This document shows positions 47,805 through 57,171 of a stretch of 64,000 nucleotides of DNA, in pieces; position 1 is the first letter of the stretch, and every line of letters begins with the position of its first letter. The position numbers and the translations under genes were made by a program. The stretch comes from Thermoplasmata archaeon (lineage in GTDB: Archaea; Thermoplasmatota; Thermoplasmata; Thermoplasmatales; Thermoplasmataceae): contig JAJZZM010000012.1 of assembly GCA_021797555.1 (NCBI GenBank), positions 5,775 to 69,774 on the forward strand. Direction: 5' to 3'. The notes below the pieces were generated by a model, which was not told the DNA's origin, made no database searches, and saw only the letters and a list, made by a program, of their open reading frames with translations.

Positions 47805-47858
47805 TACTATCAATAGATAAGTGGTTATTATTATTTTAAATTTATTTAATATTTAATT

Positions 47859-49049
47859 TTAATCTAAATCCGCTTCATTTAATTTTAACGCTTTTCTTTT
47901 TGATAATATAACGGGCGATAATGCAAATGCTATTAACACTATCAATACTGATGGAATTATACCGTAAATTGCAGTGCCCATGGTGGCAAATTCCGCACCG
48001 ATAAAAACAGGTATTATTGCAACGCCCACATTTGTTGCAACACTGTACATTGATGTTGCAAAACCTGCCTTTGCCGGGTCATTAACATAGTTTATTATTG
48101 AATTCAGTGCCATAACCCAGAATGCATTTCCGAAGAAACCGAAAACAAAGAATGATAATATTATTAGTGAGGATATATTTGTATATACCAGTGAAAATAA
48201 AAGTATAATAGAAAATAAAAATGCCATTGATCCCGATATAACAGTTCCTGTTTTTATAAAATGGGACCTTTCAAAAATAAATGGAAGTATTAAAGCGCCA
48301 AGTGCAGACCCTAAAAATTCAAGGCCACTTAATAAACCTGATAATTTTAATGCAAAAATTGCACTGAAGTGAAAACCAAGTGCTGTTGATGCTATGCCTC
48401 CAAATAATATGGAAATAGATGCCATTGCAAGGCCTATATACCAGTTTTTTATCATGCCTTTTTTAAAAACGCCCTTTAATGATTTGCCCTTATATTTTTT
48501 TGGATATTTTGGCAAATACATTGCAAGCCATAATGATGCTATAACTGCAATTATAGCAGGCAAAATAAGTGTCCCGAATAATGAGAATGATAAATATATG
48601 TATGGCCCTATTAATGAACCAAAGGACATACCAAGAAATAAAAATCCAATGCTTAATCCTGCTATTGTTGCAGATTTATTTTTATCCATGGATTCTGCTA
48701 TGCTCCCAACGGGTGCCAGTGCAAGTGGGTATGCACTTGCGGCAAGCAATGAAAATATTAAAAATTCTATATAATTTGATGAAAATGACCTTGCAAATAA
48801 TCCTAATACTGATAACACCATTGCTAAATACAATGTTATTTTCATTGTAAATTTTGCTGATAATAATCCTGCAATTAAACCTATAATTGCCATTGTGTAT
48901 CCATATGCAGATAGTATTAGCAGTATTGATGACAAATTCGCAGACAAATGTTTGCTTAATTCAGGTACAATAGGTGCAAGGATAAACCATCCAAACCCTA
49001 TTGTAAATACAAAAAACCAGTACGGCATGAGTTTTTTAATATTATCCAT
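47859..49049 (-). CDS. MFS transporter
   Basis: 396 residues with about 12 hydrophobic spans and a basic loop in the middle (PKYPKKYKGKSLKGVFKKG). GLIAGLLSAKFTMKI corresponds to the MFS loop 2-3 motif in weakened form. Substrate unknown. It lies next to the PRTase gene in the same direction (54-base gap). Confidence 0.85.
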   Translation of the reverse strand: MDNIKKLMPYWFFVFTIGFGWFILAPIVPELSKHLSANLSSILLILSAYGYTMAIIGLIAGLLSAKFTMKITLYLAMVLSVLGLFARSFSSNYIEFLIFSLLAASAYPLALAPVGSIAESMDKNKSATIAGLSIGFLFLGMSFGSLIGPYIYLSFSLFGTLILPAIIAVIASLWLAMYLPKYPKKYKGKSLKGVFKKGMIKNWYIGLAMASISILFGGIASTALGFHFSAIFALKLSGLLSGLEFLGSALGALILPFIFERSHFIKTGTVISGSMAFLFSIILLFSLVYTNISSLIILSFFVFGFFGNAFWVMALNSIINYVNDPAKAGFATSMYSVATNVGVAIIPVFIGAEFATMGTAIYGIIPSVLIVLIAFALSPVILSKRKALKLNEADLD

Positions 49050-49074
49050 GATAGTTAATATCTATCATGTATAT

Positions 49075-49149
49075 AAATTTATTTTTAATATTTATATTCC
49101 ATTAGAAATATTTAATAATAAATTTATAATAAAACATTATGGATTTTTC
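49075..49149 (+). repeat. 75-bp duplicated promoter/start region, copy 1
   Basis: Identical to 50433-50507. It covers the AT-rich promoter and the first codons of the acyl-CoA dehydrogenase gene, and is the left member of a duplication whose coding parts have diverged. Confidence 0.95.
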
Positions 49150-49960
49150 TTTTAGTGATGGACAGAATATATTAAGGGAAACATAAAAAAATTTCTTAAC
49201 ATAAATCTAAAATCATATGTTAAAATTATTGATGAAAATGAAAAGATGCCGGAAAGTTTTTTTACTGAAGCAGGCAAAAATGGTATAATATCACTGTTAA
49301 TTAAAAACTAATTTGACGGCCCAGAATTATCATTTATTGATTCATCAACTGAACCTTCATGAGGAAGTGACGTTGCAAATATAAATATATCAGGAGAAAT
49401 AAAAAATCATAAATTAATAATAAATGGTGAAAAATATATATAAGGCAGGATGGGAATATTAACATGCTAAATTAGATATAACAATATTGGGATGTCTGAG
49501 GGGAATATTATAAGAAAAATAAATAATGATTTTAATCATGCAAGGATCCTTGTGACAGCTGCATGCAATGGTTTACCAGATAAAATGCTGGAAACAGGAA
49601 TAGATTACATAAATAGTAGAAAGGCTTTTGAGAAAAAATTAAGCGATTTTCAATCCATTGCTTTTGATGCACCAGATTTAAAAACATATATTGAAATGGC
49701 AAAATTATTAACATATAAATCGGCATATTTAGCAGATACAAATAGCAGTGATTTATATATACAGTGCAATGTCAAAATTAAAATCACCACAAATAGCAAT
49801 GGAAACAGTAAAAAATGTAATGATGTGGTATGGTGCATACAGCTATGCAAAGGATGCGGGAATTGAGAAAAGCGCAAGAGGGATATTCTCATATCTGGTT
49901 GGTGCCGAGGGTGCATTAAATATAATAAAATTAATAATATCAAAAGCAATACCAGGATGA
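49139..49960 (+). pseudogene. Acyl-CoA dehydrogenase, dead duplicate
   Basis: Starts like the intact copy (MDFSF) but reaches a stop after ~15 codons. Recognisable pieces continue: FIDSSTEPS-stop-GSDVANI, ISGEIKNHKLIINGEK, then DFNHARILVTAACNGLPDKMLETGIDYINSRKAFEKKLSDFQSIAFDAPDL and the C-terminal MMWYGAYSYAKDAGIEKSARGIFSYLVGAEGALNI. Compared with the gene at 50497 it has two large internal deletions, several stops and a frameshift near 49755. It is non-functional. Confidence 0.93.
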
Positions 49961-50308
49961 TTATTCCTGAATTAAACCAATAACATTGTTAAATGGAGAA
50001 ATTAACTGGCATACATATGATCCATCTATGCCTTTTATTTTTTCCCTGTAGATTTTAAAATTGTATGATAATAAATATTTTATGGCCTCATCTATATTTT
50101 CAACAGAAAAATATGGAACTGTGTTTCCTTTTAATGATTTTTCATCAGATTGATGCAAACCTATGTTAATAAAACCTGTATTAAATAAAACAAAATAATC
50201 GCTTTTGAATATCGGTTCACCAAAAATATTTTTATAATATTCTGATACATTTATTACATTATCTACAAAAAATGTAATTTCTTTTAAATTCTTAAATATA
50301 GTTTTCAT
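49961..50308 (-). CDS. Glyoxalase/VOC-family protein
   Basis: 115 residues with one VOC module: ITFFVDNVINVSEYYKNIFGEPIFKSDYFVLFNTG and the C-terminal ISPFNNVIGLIQE. A dimer would complete the metal site. Possible roles include glyoxalase, epimerase or dioxygenase; the substrate is not indicated. It sits between the two acyl-CoA dehydrogenase copies on the opposite strand. Confidence 0.78.
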   Translation of the reverse strand: MKTIFKNLKEITFFVDNVINVSEYYKNIFGEPIFKSDYFVLFNTGFINIGLHQSDEKSLKGNTVPYFSVENIDEAIKYLLSYNFKIYREKIKGIDGSYVCQLISPFNNVIGLIQE

Positions 50309-50432
50309 TTTATCTTATAACATTATTTTATTTAAACGTTATAAAATTTTTATGTTTATGTTTTTTTCCTTTTAATCATGTTAATGCCCTATTTTTAGCT
50401 TATTTATTATAGTTAATATTTATAATATTGAA

Positions 50433-50507
50433 AAATTTATTTTTAATATTTATATTCCATTAGAAATATTTAATAATAAATTTATAATAAAACATTATGG
50501 ATTTTTC
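50433..50507 (+). repeat. 75-bp duplicated promoter/start region, copy 2
   Basis: Identical to 49075-49149; serves the intact acyl-CoA dehydrogenase. It includes AT-rich promoter sequence and the first four codons. Confidence 0.95.
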
Positions 50508-51654
50508 ATTCAGTGATGAGGAAAATATTTTAAGGGATAATGTAAAGAAATTTTTAGAAATTAATTTAAAACCATATCTAAACGATATAGATAAAAATGA
50601 AAAAATACCCATTAATTTTTTTAAAAAAGCAGGTGATAATGGAATAATATCTCCATTAATAAAAGATGAATATAATGGTTCTGGGTTATCCTTTATTGAT
50701 GCGGCAATAATATCTGAAGAAATTGCAAAAATAGATACAAGCATGGCAACATCTGTATATTATTTATTAAATACGTCATGGGCATATATACTGCAGAAAT
50801 ATGGAAACAACAAATTAAAAAAGGAACTATTGCCGGAAATAGCAAATGGAAATAAATTTATAGGAATATCATCAACTGAACCTTCAGGAGGCAGTGATGT
50901 TGCAAACATAAAAACCTCAGGTGAAATTATAGATGATAATATTATAATAAATGGAGAAAAATTATATATTAGCGGTGCAGTAGAGGCTAAAAATAACCAT
51001 GGTGGCCATTTAACACTGGTTAAAACTGATAAAAACAAAGGCCACAAGGGTATAACAATGGTATATGTACCTGCAGATTACGATGGAATTGAGATAAATA
51101 AACTTGACAATATGGGCAGGATGGGCATATCCACAACATCAATAAAATACAACAATGTTAAGATAAATAAGAATAATATTATAGGTGAAATTAACAGGGG
51201 CTTTTATTATTCAATGGATGGATTTAACCATGCAAGAATATTAGTTGCGGCAGCATGCAATGGTTTATCTGAAAAAATATTAAATGATGGCATTGAATAT
51301 ATAAATAACAGGGATGCATTTGGCAACAAATTAAGTGATTTTGAATCGATAGCATTTGAGGCTGCAGATTTAAGGACTGATATTGAAATGGTTAAATTAT
51401 TAACATATAAGGCCGCATATTTGGCCGATATTAATTCGAATGACTTATATTTATATTCTGCAATGTCTAAATTAAGGGCACCCCAGATATCGATGGATAC
51501 AGTAAAGAAAATAATGATGTGGTATGGCGCATACAGTTATACAAAGGATGCGGGAATTGAGAAAAGTGCAAGGGGGATATTCTCATATCTGGTTGGTGCC
51601 GAGGGTGCATTAAATATAATGAAATTAATTATATCAAAATCTGTTTTAAAATAA
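50497..51654 (+). CDS. Acyl-CoA dehydrogenase
   Basis: FAD enzyme introducing the alpha-beta double bond into acyl-CoA, with electrons passed to ETF and then to FixC-type oxidoreductase. 385 residues with the standard three-domain layout: N-terminal helices (FSDEENILRDNVKKFL), middle beta domain (GISSTEPSGGSDVANIKTSG) and C-terminal helices (FNHARILVAAACNGLSEKIL; SARGIFSYLVGAEGALNIMKLI). Leaderless or short-leader promoter duplicated at 49075. The following SDR may act on its product. Confidence 0.95.
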   Translation: MDFSFSDEENILRDNVKKFLEINLKPYLNDIDKNEKIPINFFKKAGDNGIISPLIKDEYNGSGLSFIDAAIISEEIAKIDTSMATSVYYLLNTSWAYILQKYGNNKLKKELLPEIANGNKFIGISSTEPSGGSDVANIKTSGEIIDDNIIINGEKLYISGAVEAKNNHGGHLTLVKTDKNKGHKGITMVYVPADYDGIEINKLDNMGRMGISTTSIKYNNVKINKNNIIGEINRGFYYSMDGFNHARILVAAACNGLSEKILNDGIEYINNRDAFGNKLSDFESIAFEAADLRTDIEMVKLLTYKAAYLADINSNDLYLYSAMSKLRAPQISMDTVKKIMMWYGAYSYTKDAGIEKSARGIFSYLVGAEGALNIMKLIISKSVLK

Positions 51655-51753
51655 TTCAATTATATAAATTGTGTACTTTTATTTACTGTTAATTTATTTC
51701 AACAATTTATTTTCCAATCATCATAATTATATTGTTTCATTATATATTCATTA

Positions 51754-52584
51754 ATGTTTAAAAACGATTTGCTTAAAAATAAAAATATAATTATAACTGG
51801 TGGCGGCACTGGACTGGGCAAACAGATGGCAAAAACGTTTCTTGAACACGGTGCTGATGTTTCAATACTGAGCAGAAATGCTGAACACCTTGATGCCGCA
51901 AAAAAAGAAATGAAGGATTATGGTTATAATATAAAAACCGAAATATGTGATATCAGAGACCCTGAAGAAATCAAAAAAGCCGTGGATAGTATAGAGAATA
52001 ATAATAAAATAAATGTTTTAATAAACAATGCGGCAGGGAATTTTATAAGCAAAACTGAGGATTTAACACCAAAGGCATTCGACACTGTTTTAAAGATCGT
52101 GCTTAATGGAACATCATATTTTTCACTTGAAATGGGAAAAAGGTGGATAGAGAATCATATCAATGGGGTAATATTGAATGTTGTTGCAACGTATGCGTGG
52201 ACAGGGTCCGGATATGTTGTCCCCTCTGCAATTGCCAAGGCAGGAGTACTTGCATTAACAAGGTCATTGGCATCTGAATGGGGACATTATGGCATAAGGT
52301 CTGTGGCAGTAGCACCAGGTGCATTTAAAACTGAGGGTGCATGGTCAAGACTGTTGCCGGATGAATCGTATGAAAATGCAATTACATCAAGGAATCCTAT
52401 GAGGAGGCTTGCAACAAAGGATGAAATAGCAAATGTAGCATCATTTTTAATATCTGATATGTCATCATATATCAATGGTGAGGTATTAACTGTTGACGGA
52501 GGAGACTGGTTATATGGTTCAAGCATGTTTAATATGATGGAAAAATTGCCAGATGATGTATGGAAAATTATGAGAAGAAGATAA
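51754..52584 (+). CDS. SDR oxidoreductase, 2,4-dienoyl-CoA-reductase-like
   Basis: Classical SDR: NIIITGGGTGLGKQMA (NADP motif), NVLINNAAGNF, and the catalytic region ATYAWTGSGYVVPSAIAKAG, which has the Tyr/Ser/Lys arrangement of the peroxisomal 2,4-dienoyl-CoA reductase group. The C-terminal VDGGDWLYGSSMFNMMEKLPDDVW fits that group. With the acyl-CoA dehydrogenase upstream (99-base gap) it suggests unsaturated fatty acid oxidation. Confidence 0.85.
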   Translation: MFKNDLLKNKNIIITGGGTGLGKQMAKTFLEHGADVSILSRNAEHLDAAKKEMKDYGYNIKTEICDIRDPEEIKKAVDSIENNNKINVLINNAAGNFISKTEDLTPKAFDTVLKIVLNGTSYFSLEMGKRWIENHINGVILNVVATYAWTGSGYVVPSAIAKAGVLALTRSLASEWGHYGIRSVAVAPGAFKTEGAWSRLLPDESYENAITSRNPMRRLATKDEIANVASFLISDMSSYINGEVLTVDGGDWLYGSSMFNMMEKLPDDVWKIMRRR

Positions 52585-52648
52585 TTATTATAGTTTTTAA
52601 ATTTTATATATAATAAAGCTTTAATATAAATTTATAGTTGTGGTAATA

Positions 52649-53005
52649 ATGTCCAATGTAAGATATTTAATGGTGAAATTAGGTTCTATTATAACAATAT
52701 TAACAGGTTTAATAACTTTAATAGGTGTTTTTATTTCTGGCCTTGCCGGGATAGGGTCATTAGTATTATTCAACCCAGCTGGATTTCCGATTATAGCTGG
52801 TTCATTATTGGGTGCTATTGTGGCAATAATCTGGATAGTACTGGCATATATATCATACTCAATAGCTAAAGGTCATAGAAAAAAGGATAGAGTACTGAAT
52901 GGAATTATAATTATTTTCCTTGGATTAATAATACTCGTAATGGGTGGTGGATTTGTCATAGGGCCTTTATTGGCAATATTAGGAGGATTTTTATTATTTC
53001 TGTAA
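52649..53005 (+). CDS. Small membrane protein
   Basis: 118 residues from ATG 52649 (track GTG 52640), with about four hydrophobic spans separated by short loops; one loop is basic (KGHRKKDR). Glycine-rich spans. Function unknown. Confidence 0.7.
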   Translation: MSNVRYLMVKLGSIITILTGLITLIGVFISGLAGIGSLVLFNPAGFPIIAGSLLGAIVAIIWIVLAYISYSIAKGHRKKDRVLNGIIIIFLGLIILVMGGGFVIGPLLAILGGFLLFL

Positions 53006-53167
53006 ATACTTTTATTAATTTATTGCGGAGTGAAATAATGATTTATTCTAAATTTTAAATTAAAACTGTAAAAAAGCAATATTATATAGAATCCTGCAGG
53101 TTTACTGATTTTCTTTATAAACTACTCAAAATCAGTTAGGTTAAGATTTCTGTTAACAGTGTTAACA
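53006..53167. other. Short intergenic region
   Basis: About 160 bases between the membrane protein and the TnpB remnant; no open frame or structure that I can support. Confidence 0.4.
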
Positions 53168-53380
53168 TCAATCTTTGGAAATTGCCGTCTTTAATAATTT
53201 AAATATGCTTAAACTTTCAGGATTAACCTTTAACCCCGCTATCCCGTTAAATGCATCCGGGAATGCCTTTTTTATAATATTGTATGAACCATTAATATCT
53301 GCATTTATTAAAATACCTTTTGCGGATTTGAATAATCTATTATGTAATTATTTATCGAATGCAGGAATCCCGGTGTTATT
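53168..53380 (-). pseudogene. TnpB (IS200/IS605 OrfB) C-terminal remnant
   Basis: On the minus strand, NNTGIPAFDK, a stop, then LHNRLFKSAKGILINADINGSYNIIKKAFPDAF and a short tail. ADINGxYNI with the preceding KG.LINAD is the third RuvC motif region of TnpB. The rest of the gene is missing. The 74-residue ORF on the plus strand is its shadow. Confidence 0.85.
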
Positions 53381-53511
53381 TAGATATGTGAGTATATAAC
53401 GATAACAATTTCCTGTTATATTCTATTTTCAATATTTTCTTATTTGGTTTATAGCTCAATAACCTATCTATAAAATGGAAAAATTTATTAGAAGTTATAT
53501 TTTAACGCTTT

Positions 53512-55296
53512 ATGAACTTACCTGTTTTTTTATCACATAACAATAGCGAAGATTTAATGATTTCTGAACTTATTTCAGGCTATAAAAGGCAGTATGGAGA
53601 AAATCCACCTATAGAGCAAATTGCTGTATGGAAAAGCCTGAATAGAACTATTAAAAAGGTGTCCGGCAAATATCCTTTACTGGCGGAATTGCCAATTTTT
53701 TCCACTGAAAGGGCGGATTATATTATTGTTGATACCGTCAGATCACTCGTAATTGAGGCAAAAGGCTGGCATAACGTAAAACAATTGGATAATCGTGTTG
53801 TAATAGCAGATGGCAAAGAACATATTGATCCATGCTACCAGCTTATAGGTTATTTATCCAAACTTAGATATTTTCATTCCAGTGCTGACCATATGGAGTA
53901 TAATGGAATTGTGTATATGTACAATAATAATACGTATAAATCGGATAAATGCATGGTAGTTAACACACTTGATCAGCTTAAGGAGGAAATTGAAAGAATT
54001 GGCCAACCGGGCAATGATCAAATTGCAGAAAATATTATTAATGGCACTTTTCATATAAATGAGGATTTAATAAGCTTATTAAAAGAAAACAGTAAAGAAC
54101 TTTTAAATAATATATCAAACATTCTTCTTAGTAGGGGATACGGCCTTACAGAAGAACAAACATTGCTTGTAAGTAAGGTTATGGAAGCCTTGAAATCAAA
54201 CCAGGATAAAACATTTCTGGTTCATGGTGAATCCGGATCCGGAAAAACTCTTGTTGCAGTACAGCTTCTAATTGAGGCGGTAGGCAGGCATTATGGGGCT
54301 ATTCTTGGTTACAGGAATAACAGGCTTCTAAATACTTTAAGGCAGGTACTTGAAATAAAAAATGGATCTGTAAACCTTAGCTCATTAATTAGATTTTATT
54401 CAACGGGCTGGAGGGGCACAGGCATAGGTGAGGAAAAATTTGATACTAAAAGCTTTAAAGATATAGATTTAATCATTTATGATGAAGCACAGAGAATGAC
54501 AGAATCTGTTATAGAAACCACAAAGAAAAGATCCAGGGTAAAGGTCTATTTTTATGATGATGAACAGATTTTAATAGGCGATGAGCAGGGAACCAGAGAT
54601 AAATTTATAAAATATAATAGCAATGCTATTGAAATAGGATTAAAATCAGCCTTCAGGGTACCTGGAGAATATCTTGAATTTGTTAATTATCTTATTTCCG
54701 ATGGAGCTAAACCGGAAGACCTTGAGTATAATATTAAAATTTATGATGACATATTAAATTTTCTGGATGACCTTAAATCAAAATATAAAAAAGGTAAAAA
54801 GGTAGCTTTGTTATGCGCTTTTACAGAATCAAGCGGGGACAGGGAAAATCCAAAAGGGATTAAGAATTTAAGAATAGGCTATCCGTTGCAATCCGGTTTT
54901 GATCTTTATAAAGGAAGAGATATTAATATTCCATGGCTGATGAATGAAAAAACTGAATATCCACAATACTGGCAGGGAAAAATTGAACCGTTATCACATT
55001 GCGCATCAGTTTATGGAACCCAGGGATTTGAAACAGATTATTCTGGACTTGTCTGGGGCAGGGACTTTGTATGGAGAGATGGGTGGAAAATCCAGTGGGA
55101 ATACATAACGGATACAATAGGAAATAATAATTCCATAAAAAGCCTTGCAAAATCAGGAAATATTAGGGCATATGACCTTATGAGGAATAGATACTATGTA
55201 TTATTAACCAGAGGTATACTCGGGCAGAGATTGTTTTTTGAGGATAAACTTACAGGAGAGCATGTAAAAGATATTATAAACGATATAAATAGATAA
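53512..55296 (+). CDS. DUF2075 helicase/ATPase with N-terminal PD-(D/E)xK nuclease domain
   Basis: 594 residues. Residues ~40-110 hold a nuclease-like motif, with D in ERADYIIVD and ExK in LVIEAKGW. The ATPase follows: Walker A HGESGSGKTLVAV (~239-251), Walker B LIIYDEAQRM, sensor-like YFYDDEQIL, LKSAFRVPGEYLEFVNYL, and the DUF2075 signature SVYGTQGFETDYSGLVWGRDFVWRDG with RNRYYVLLTRGILG. The combination resembles standalone nuclease-helicases of phage-defence islands; that role is inference. It lies in the accessory region with less extreme AT codon use. Confidence 0.85.
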   Translation: MNLPVFLSHNNSEDLMISELISGYKRQYGENPPIEQIAVWKSLNRTIKKVSGKYPLLAELPIFSTERADYIIVDTVRSLVIEAKGWHNVKQLDNRVVIADGKEHIDPCYQLIGYLSKLRYFHSSADHMEYNGIVYMYNNNTYKSDKCMVVNTLDQLKEEIERIGQPGNDQIAENIINGTFHINEDLISLLKENSKELLNNISNILLSRGYGLTEEQTLLVSKVMEALKSNQDKTFLVHGESGSGKTLVAVQLLIEAVGRHYGAILGYRNNRLLNTLRQVLEIKNGSVNLSSLIRFYSTGWRGTGIGEEKFDTKSFKDIDLIIYDEAQRMTESVIETTKKRSRVKVYFYDDEQILIGDEQGTRDKFIKYNSNAIEIGLKSAFRVPGEYLEFVNYLISDGAKPEDLEYNIKIYDDILNFLDDLKSKYKKGKKVALLCAFTESSGDRENPKGIKNLRIGYPLQSGFDLYKGRDINIPWLMNEKTEYPQYWQGKIEPLSHCASVYGTQGFETDYSGLVWGRDFVWRDGWKIQWEYITDTIGNNNSIKSLAKSGNIRAYDLMRNRYYVLLTRGILGQRLFFEDKLTGEHVKDIINDINR

Positions 55297-55523
55297 ACCT
55301 AAATTTTTCATGGAAACGGTGATGCTCAATACCTGTATAGTTACACCATTGATGATCTTAATAGCATGATATTTTCTGGGCGCTGGTCATTCTAGGTTCT
55401 GGGATGGCGGTCGTAACCACTACAGGAAAGAACCTATCTGGATATGTAGGTTTTATTTGCAGTTTACTTTGAATTACATATAGCAATACATAATTTTAAT
55501 ATAAATATAAAATATTATATAGT
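55297..55523. other. Non-coding or decayed stretch
   Basis: A frame on the plus strand reads GAGHSRFWDGGRNHYRKEPIWICRFYLQ without a start; it may be a fragment of a lost gene. Nothing else is recognised. Confidence 0.3.
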
Positions 55524-55751
55524 ATGAAAATTCATACCACGGTATCCGCAAAGATCTCAGAGGAGGAAAGGGAAGAATTAAAGAAATTAGGATTAAATCC
55601 AACAGAAATTATCAGAAAGGCAGTAAAGGAGGAAATCAGAAAAGCGCATAATAAAGCCTTAATAGAGAAAATGAAGAGTGTGACTCCCATTATATCAAAA
55701 TTGAACATGGATGAAATAGTTTCAGACATAAGGGAGGATAGAGAAAGATGA
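55524..55751 (+). CDS. vapB: VapB-type antitoxin (ribbon-helix-helix), module 1
   Basis: 75 residues: IHTTVSAKISEEEREELKKLGLNPTEIIRKAVKEEIRK is a ribbon-helix-helix DNA-binding domain, followed by a toxin-binding tail. The stop overlaps the start of the PIN toxin gene (ATGA). It should repress its own operon and neutralise the toxin, but the toxin gene is frameshifted. Confidence 0.82.
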   Translation: MKIHTTVSAKISEEEREELKKLGLNPTEIIRKAVKEEIRKAHNKALIEKMKSVTPIISKLNMDEIVSDIREDRER

Positions 55752-56132
55752 ATCTACTCGATACTTCTTCAATTTTTAACCTATTTCAGCGAGGCAAGTA
55801 TAATGAACTTATTACCGGGGGCAACGAATCAGCTTGCCAGATACGAGATAGGTAAAGTTCTGTGGAGAAGCTATAAAATTCGAAATGAAATTTCAAAGAA
55901 AGAGGCAATGGAATTGGGTAATGTTATATTTGGATTAATTGATTCTATGGGGCAGATAAAACCATCACCGGATTCTGTACTTAAACTCTCAATAGAGGAG
56001 GGGATTACATTCTATGATTCATCCTATCTGGTATCTGCTATTGAATCAGGTTACAATTTTGTTACCGATGATTTAAAACTGTACAGGATTGTAAGATCTA
56101 AAGTAATTACACGAAAGAGGTCTGAACTTTAA
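55748..56132 (+). pseudogene. vapC: VapC-type PIN toxin, frameshifted in a G5 tract
   Basis: The first frame starts MNLLDTSSIFNLFQRGKYNELITGG, the normal PIN start with the first Asp. It then runs out, while the next frame continues ATNQLARYEIGKVLWRSYKIRNE and ends with the PIN C-terminus FYDSSYLVSAIESGYNFVTDDLKLYRI. The switch lies at a run of five G (55817-55821); removing one G restores a complete ~126-residue toxin. It could be inactivation, a sequencing error or programmed slippage. Confidence 0.82.
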
Positions 56133-56376
56133 TGAGCATATTTTCGCAGATTTTACATGTGAGCGATGTATAACAGCATTCTTCTGCTAGCTGTTATTTG
56201 ATTAGAGTTTGTAATAAATTTTTGCTTATAGTTCAGAAAATTACATCGTTACATTATGAAAACTAAATACTTTTCAATTTTTACAAATAGATCTACCAGA
56301 AAGAAAGCCACTGAGTTTACAATGAATTTTTGGAATAAAAATTAATATATTTTAATAAATGTTATAATAAGAGGAT

Positions 56377-56394
56377 ATGGACCGGTAGGATTTG
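56377..56394 (+). repeat. Partial copy of tRNA-Ala 3' end (attL-like)
   Basis: ATGGACCGGT-A-GGATTTGA matches ATGGACCGGT-CG-GGATTTGA at the 3' end of the tRNA-Ala gene (59467-59486) in the same orientation, differing only at the central one or two bases. This is the pattern left by integration at a tRNA 3' end, with the intact tRNA at the other boundary. Confidence 0.6.
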
Positions 56395-56415
56395 ATTAAT
56401 ATTTTAAGCGAATAC
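56391..56415 (+). repeat. 25-bp direct repeat, copy 1
   Basis: TTTGATTAATATTTTAAGCG plus AATAC; matches 57172-57196 at 23 of 25 positions. The two copies bracket the second VapBC module. Confidence 0.8.
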
Positions 56416-56530
56416 CATGAAATATGATTTTCAGACGAACAATATAGTGCATTTGTAAAGTGGAGTGTTTGAACTGTAGTCATAATACACTTGACCGTTA
56501 AATGTTTATATGGTATTTGCATTAGTATTC

Positions 56531-56767
56531 ATGGTCAAAACCACTATCAACCTGGACAAAGAAATCTACGCTGAAATCGTCAAAGAATCCATAGAAAGGT
56601 ATGGCAGTACAAAGAATATCTCGAAGATCATTAACCAACGCCTCAGAAACAGGGCAAACACTACGGGAAAACGTATACGGAGAATTACTTTCAGGGTAAG
56701 TGAGAGTCTTTCATCAAAGGATGCGGACATTGAGATAAAAGCGGGATGGGGGGAAAGAAGCAAATGA
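56531..56767 (+). CDS. vapB: VapB-type antitoxin, module 2
   Basis: 78 residues from ATG 56531 (track 56510): MVKTTINLDKEIYAEIVKESIERYGSTKNISKIINQRL is a ribbon-helix-helix; the basic tail and ADIEIKAGWGE would bind the toxin. TTTATATGG lies ~22 bases upstream (leaderless). The stop overlaps the toxin start (ATGA). Confidence 0.82.
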   Translation: MVKTTINLDKEIYAEIVKESIERYGSTKNISKIINQRLRNRANTTGKRIRRITFRVSESLSSKDADIEIKAGWGERSK

Positions 56768-57171
56768 CAGTGCTTGTTGACACCAATGTTCTGGTATATG
56801 ATGCAATAGAGAATTCTCCCCACCATGAGAAGGCAAGTGTCCTTATCGACGAGTCGTAAGACCCCATAATAAATTCACTTTCTATTGTTGAACTTGGTTT
56901 TGTGCTTCCCAGGTATGGAATAGATAATGAAAATGTTAGAAAGAAGATTGAGGAATTATTGCATAGTGAATATTTCACGGTCTCCTGGCTTTCTGGAAAG
57001 ATAATGGAAAAGGTATCCGCGTTCATGGTTGAAAACAAGCTAAGTTTCAGAGATTTCAATGACTGGATAATAGCATATGATGCACATTCGAGAAAAGTAC
57101 CTTTGATCACATTTGACAAAATACTGTATAATAAATGCAAGAAGCTTGGCATTCAAGTTATTGAGATATAG
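56764..57171 (+). pseudogene. vapC: VapC-type PIN toxin with an in-frame stop
   Basis: Reads MTVLVDTNVLVYDAIENSPHHEKASVLIDES, then TAA (56857-56859), then continues in the same frame as DPIINSLSIVELGFVLPRYG to NDWIIAYDAHSRKVPLITFDKIL and the stop at 57171. The acidic PIN residues are retained on both sides, so a single nonsense mutation separates it from a complete 135-residue toxin. The track shows only the second part (56902). Confidence 0.88.

Larger units (their letters stand above)
56133..56530. other. Intergenic region with hairpin and island boundary
   Basis: No gene in ~400 bases. It contains a perfect 8-bp inverted repeat ATAACAGC...GCTGTTAT (56170-56197), a possible terminator for the first TA module. 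It also holds a partial copy of the tRNA-Ala 3' end (56377-56394), one of two direct repeats, and the TTTATATGG promoter box of vapB2. Confidence 0.55.

Noticed and set aside
53175-53399. 74-residue plus-strand ORF
   Set aside because: It is the complement of the TnpB C-terminal remnant, which has the recognisable RuvC-type motif on the minus strand.
55297-55523. C/D-box guide RNA suggested by TGATGA-like strings
   Set aside because: TGATGA-type strings occur, but no paired D boxes at proper spacing; too common in AT-rich DNA.
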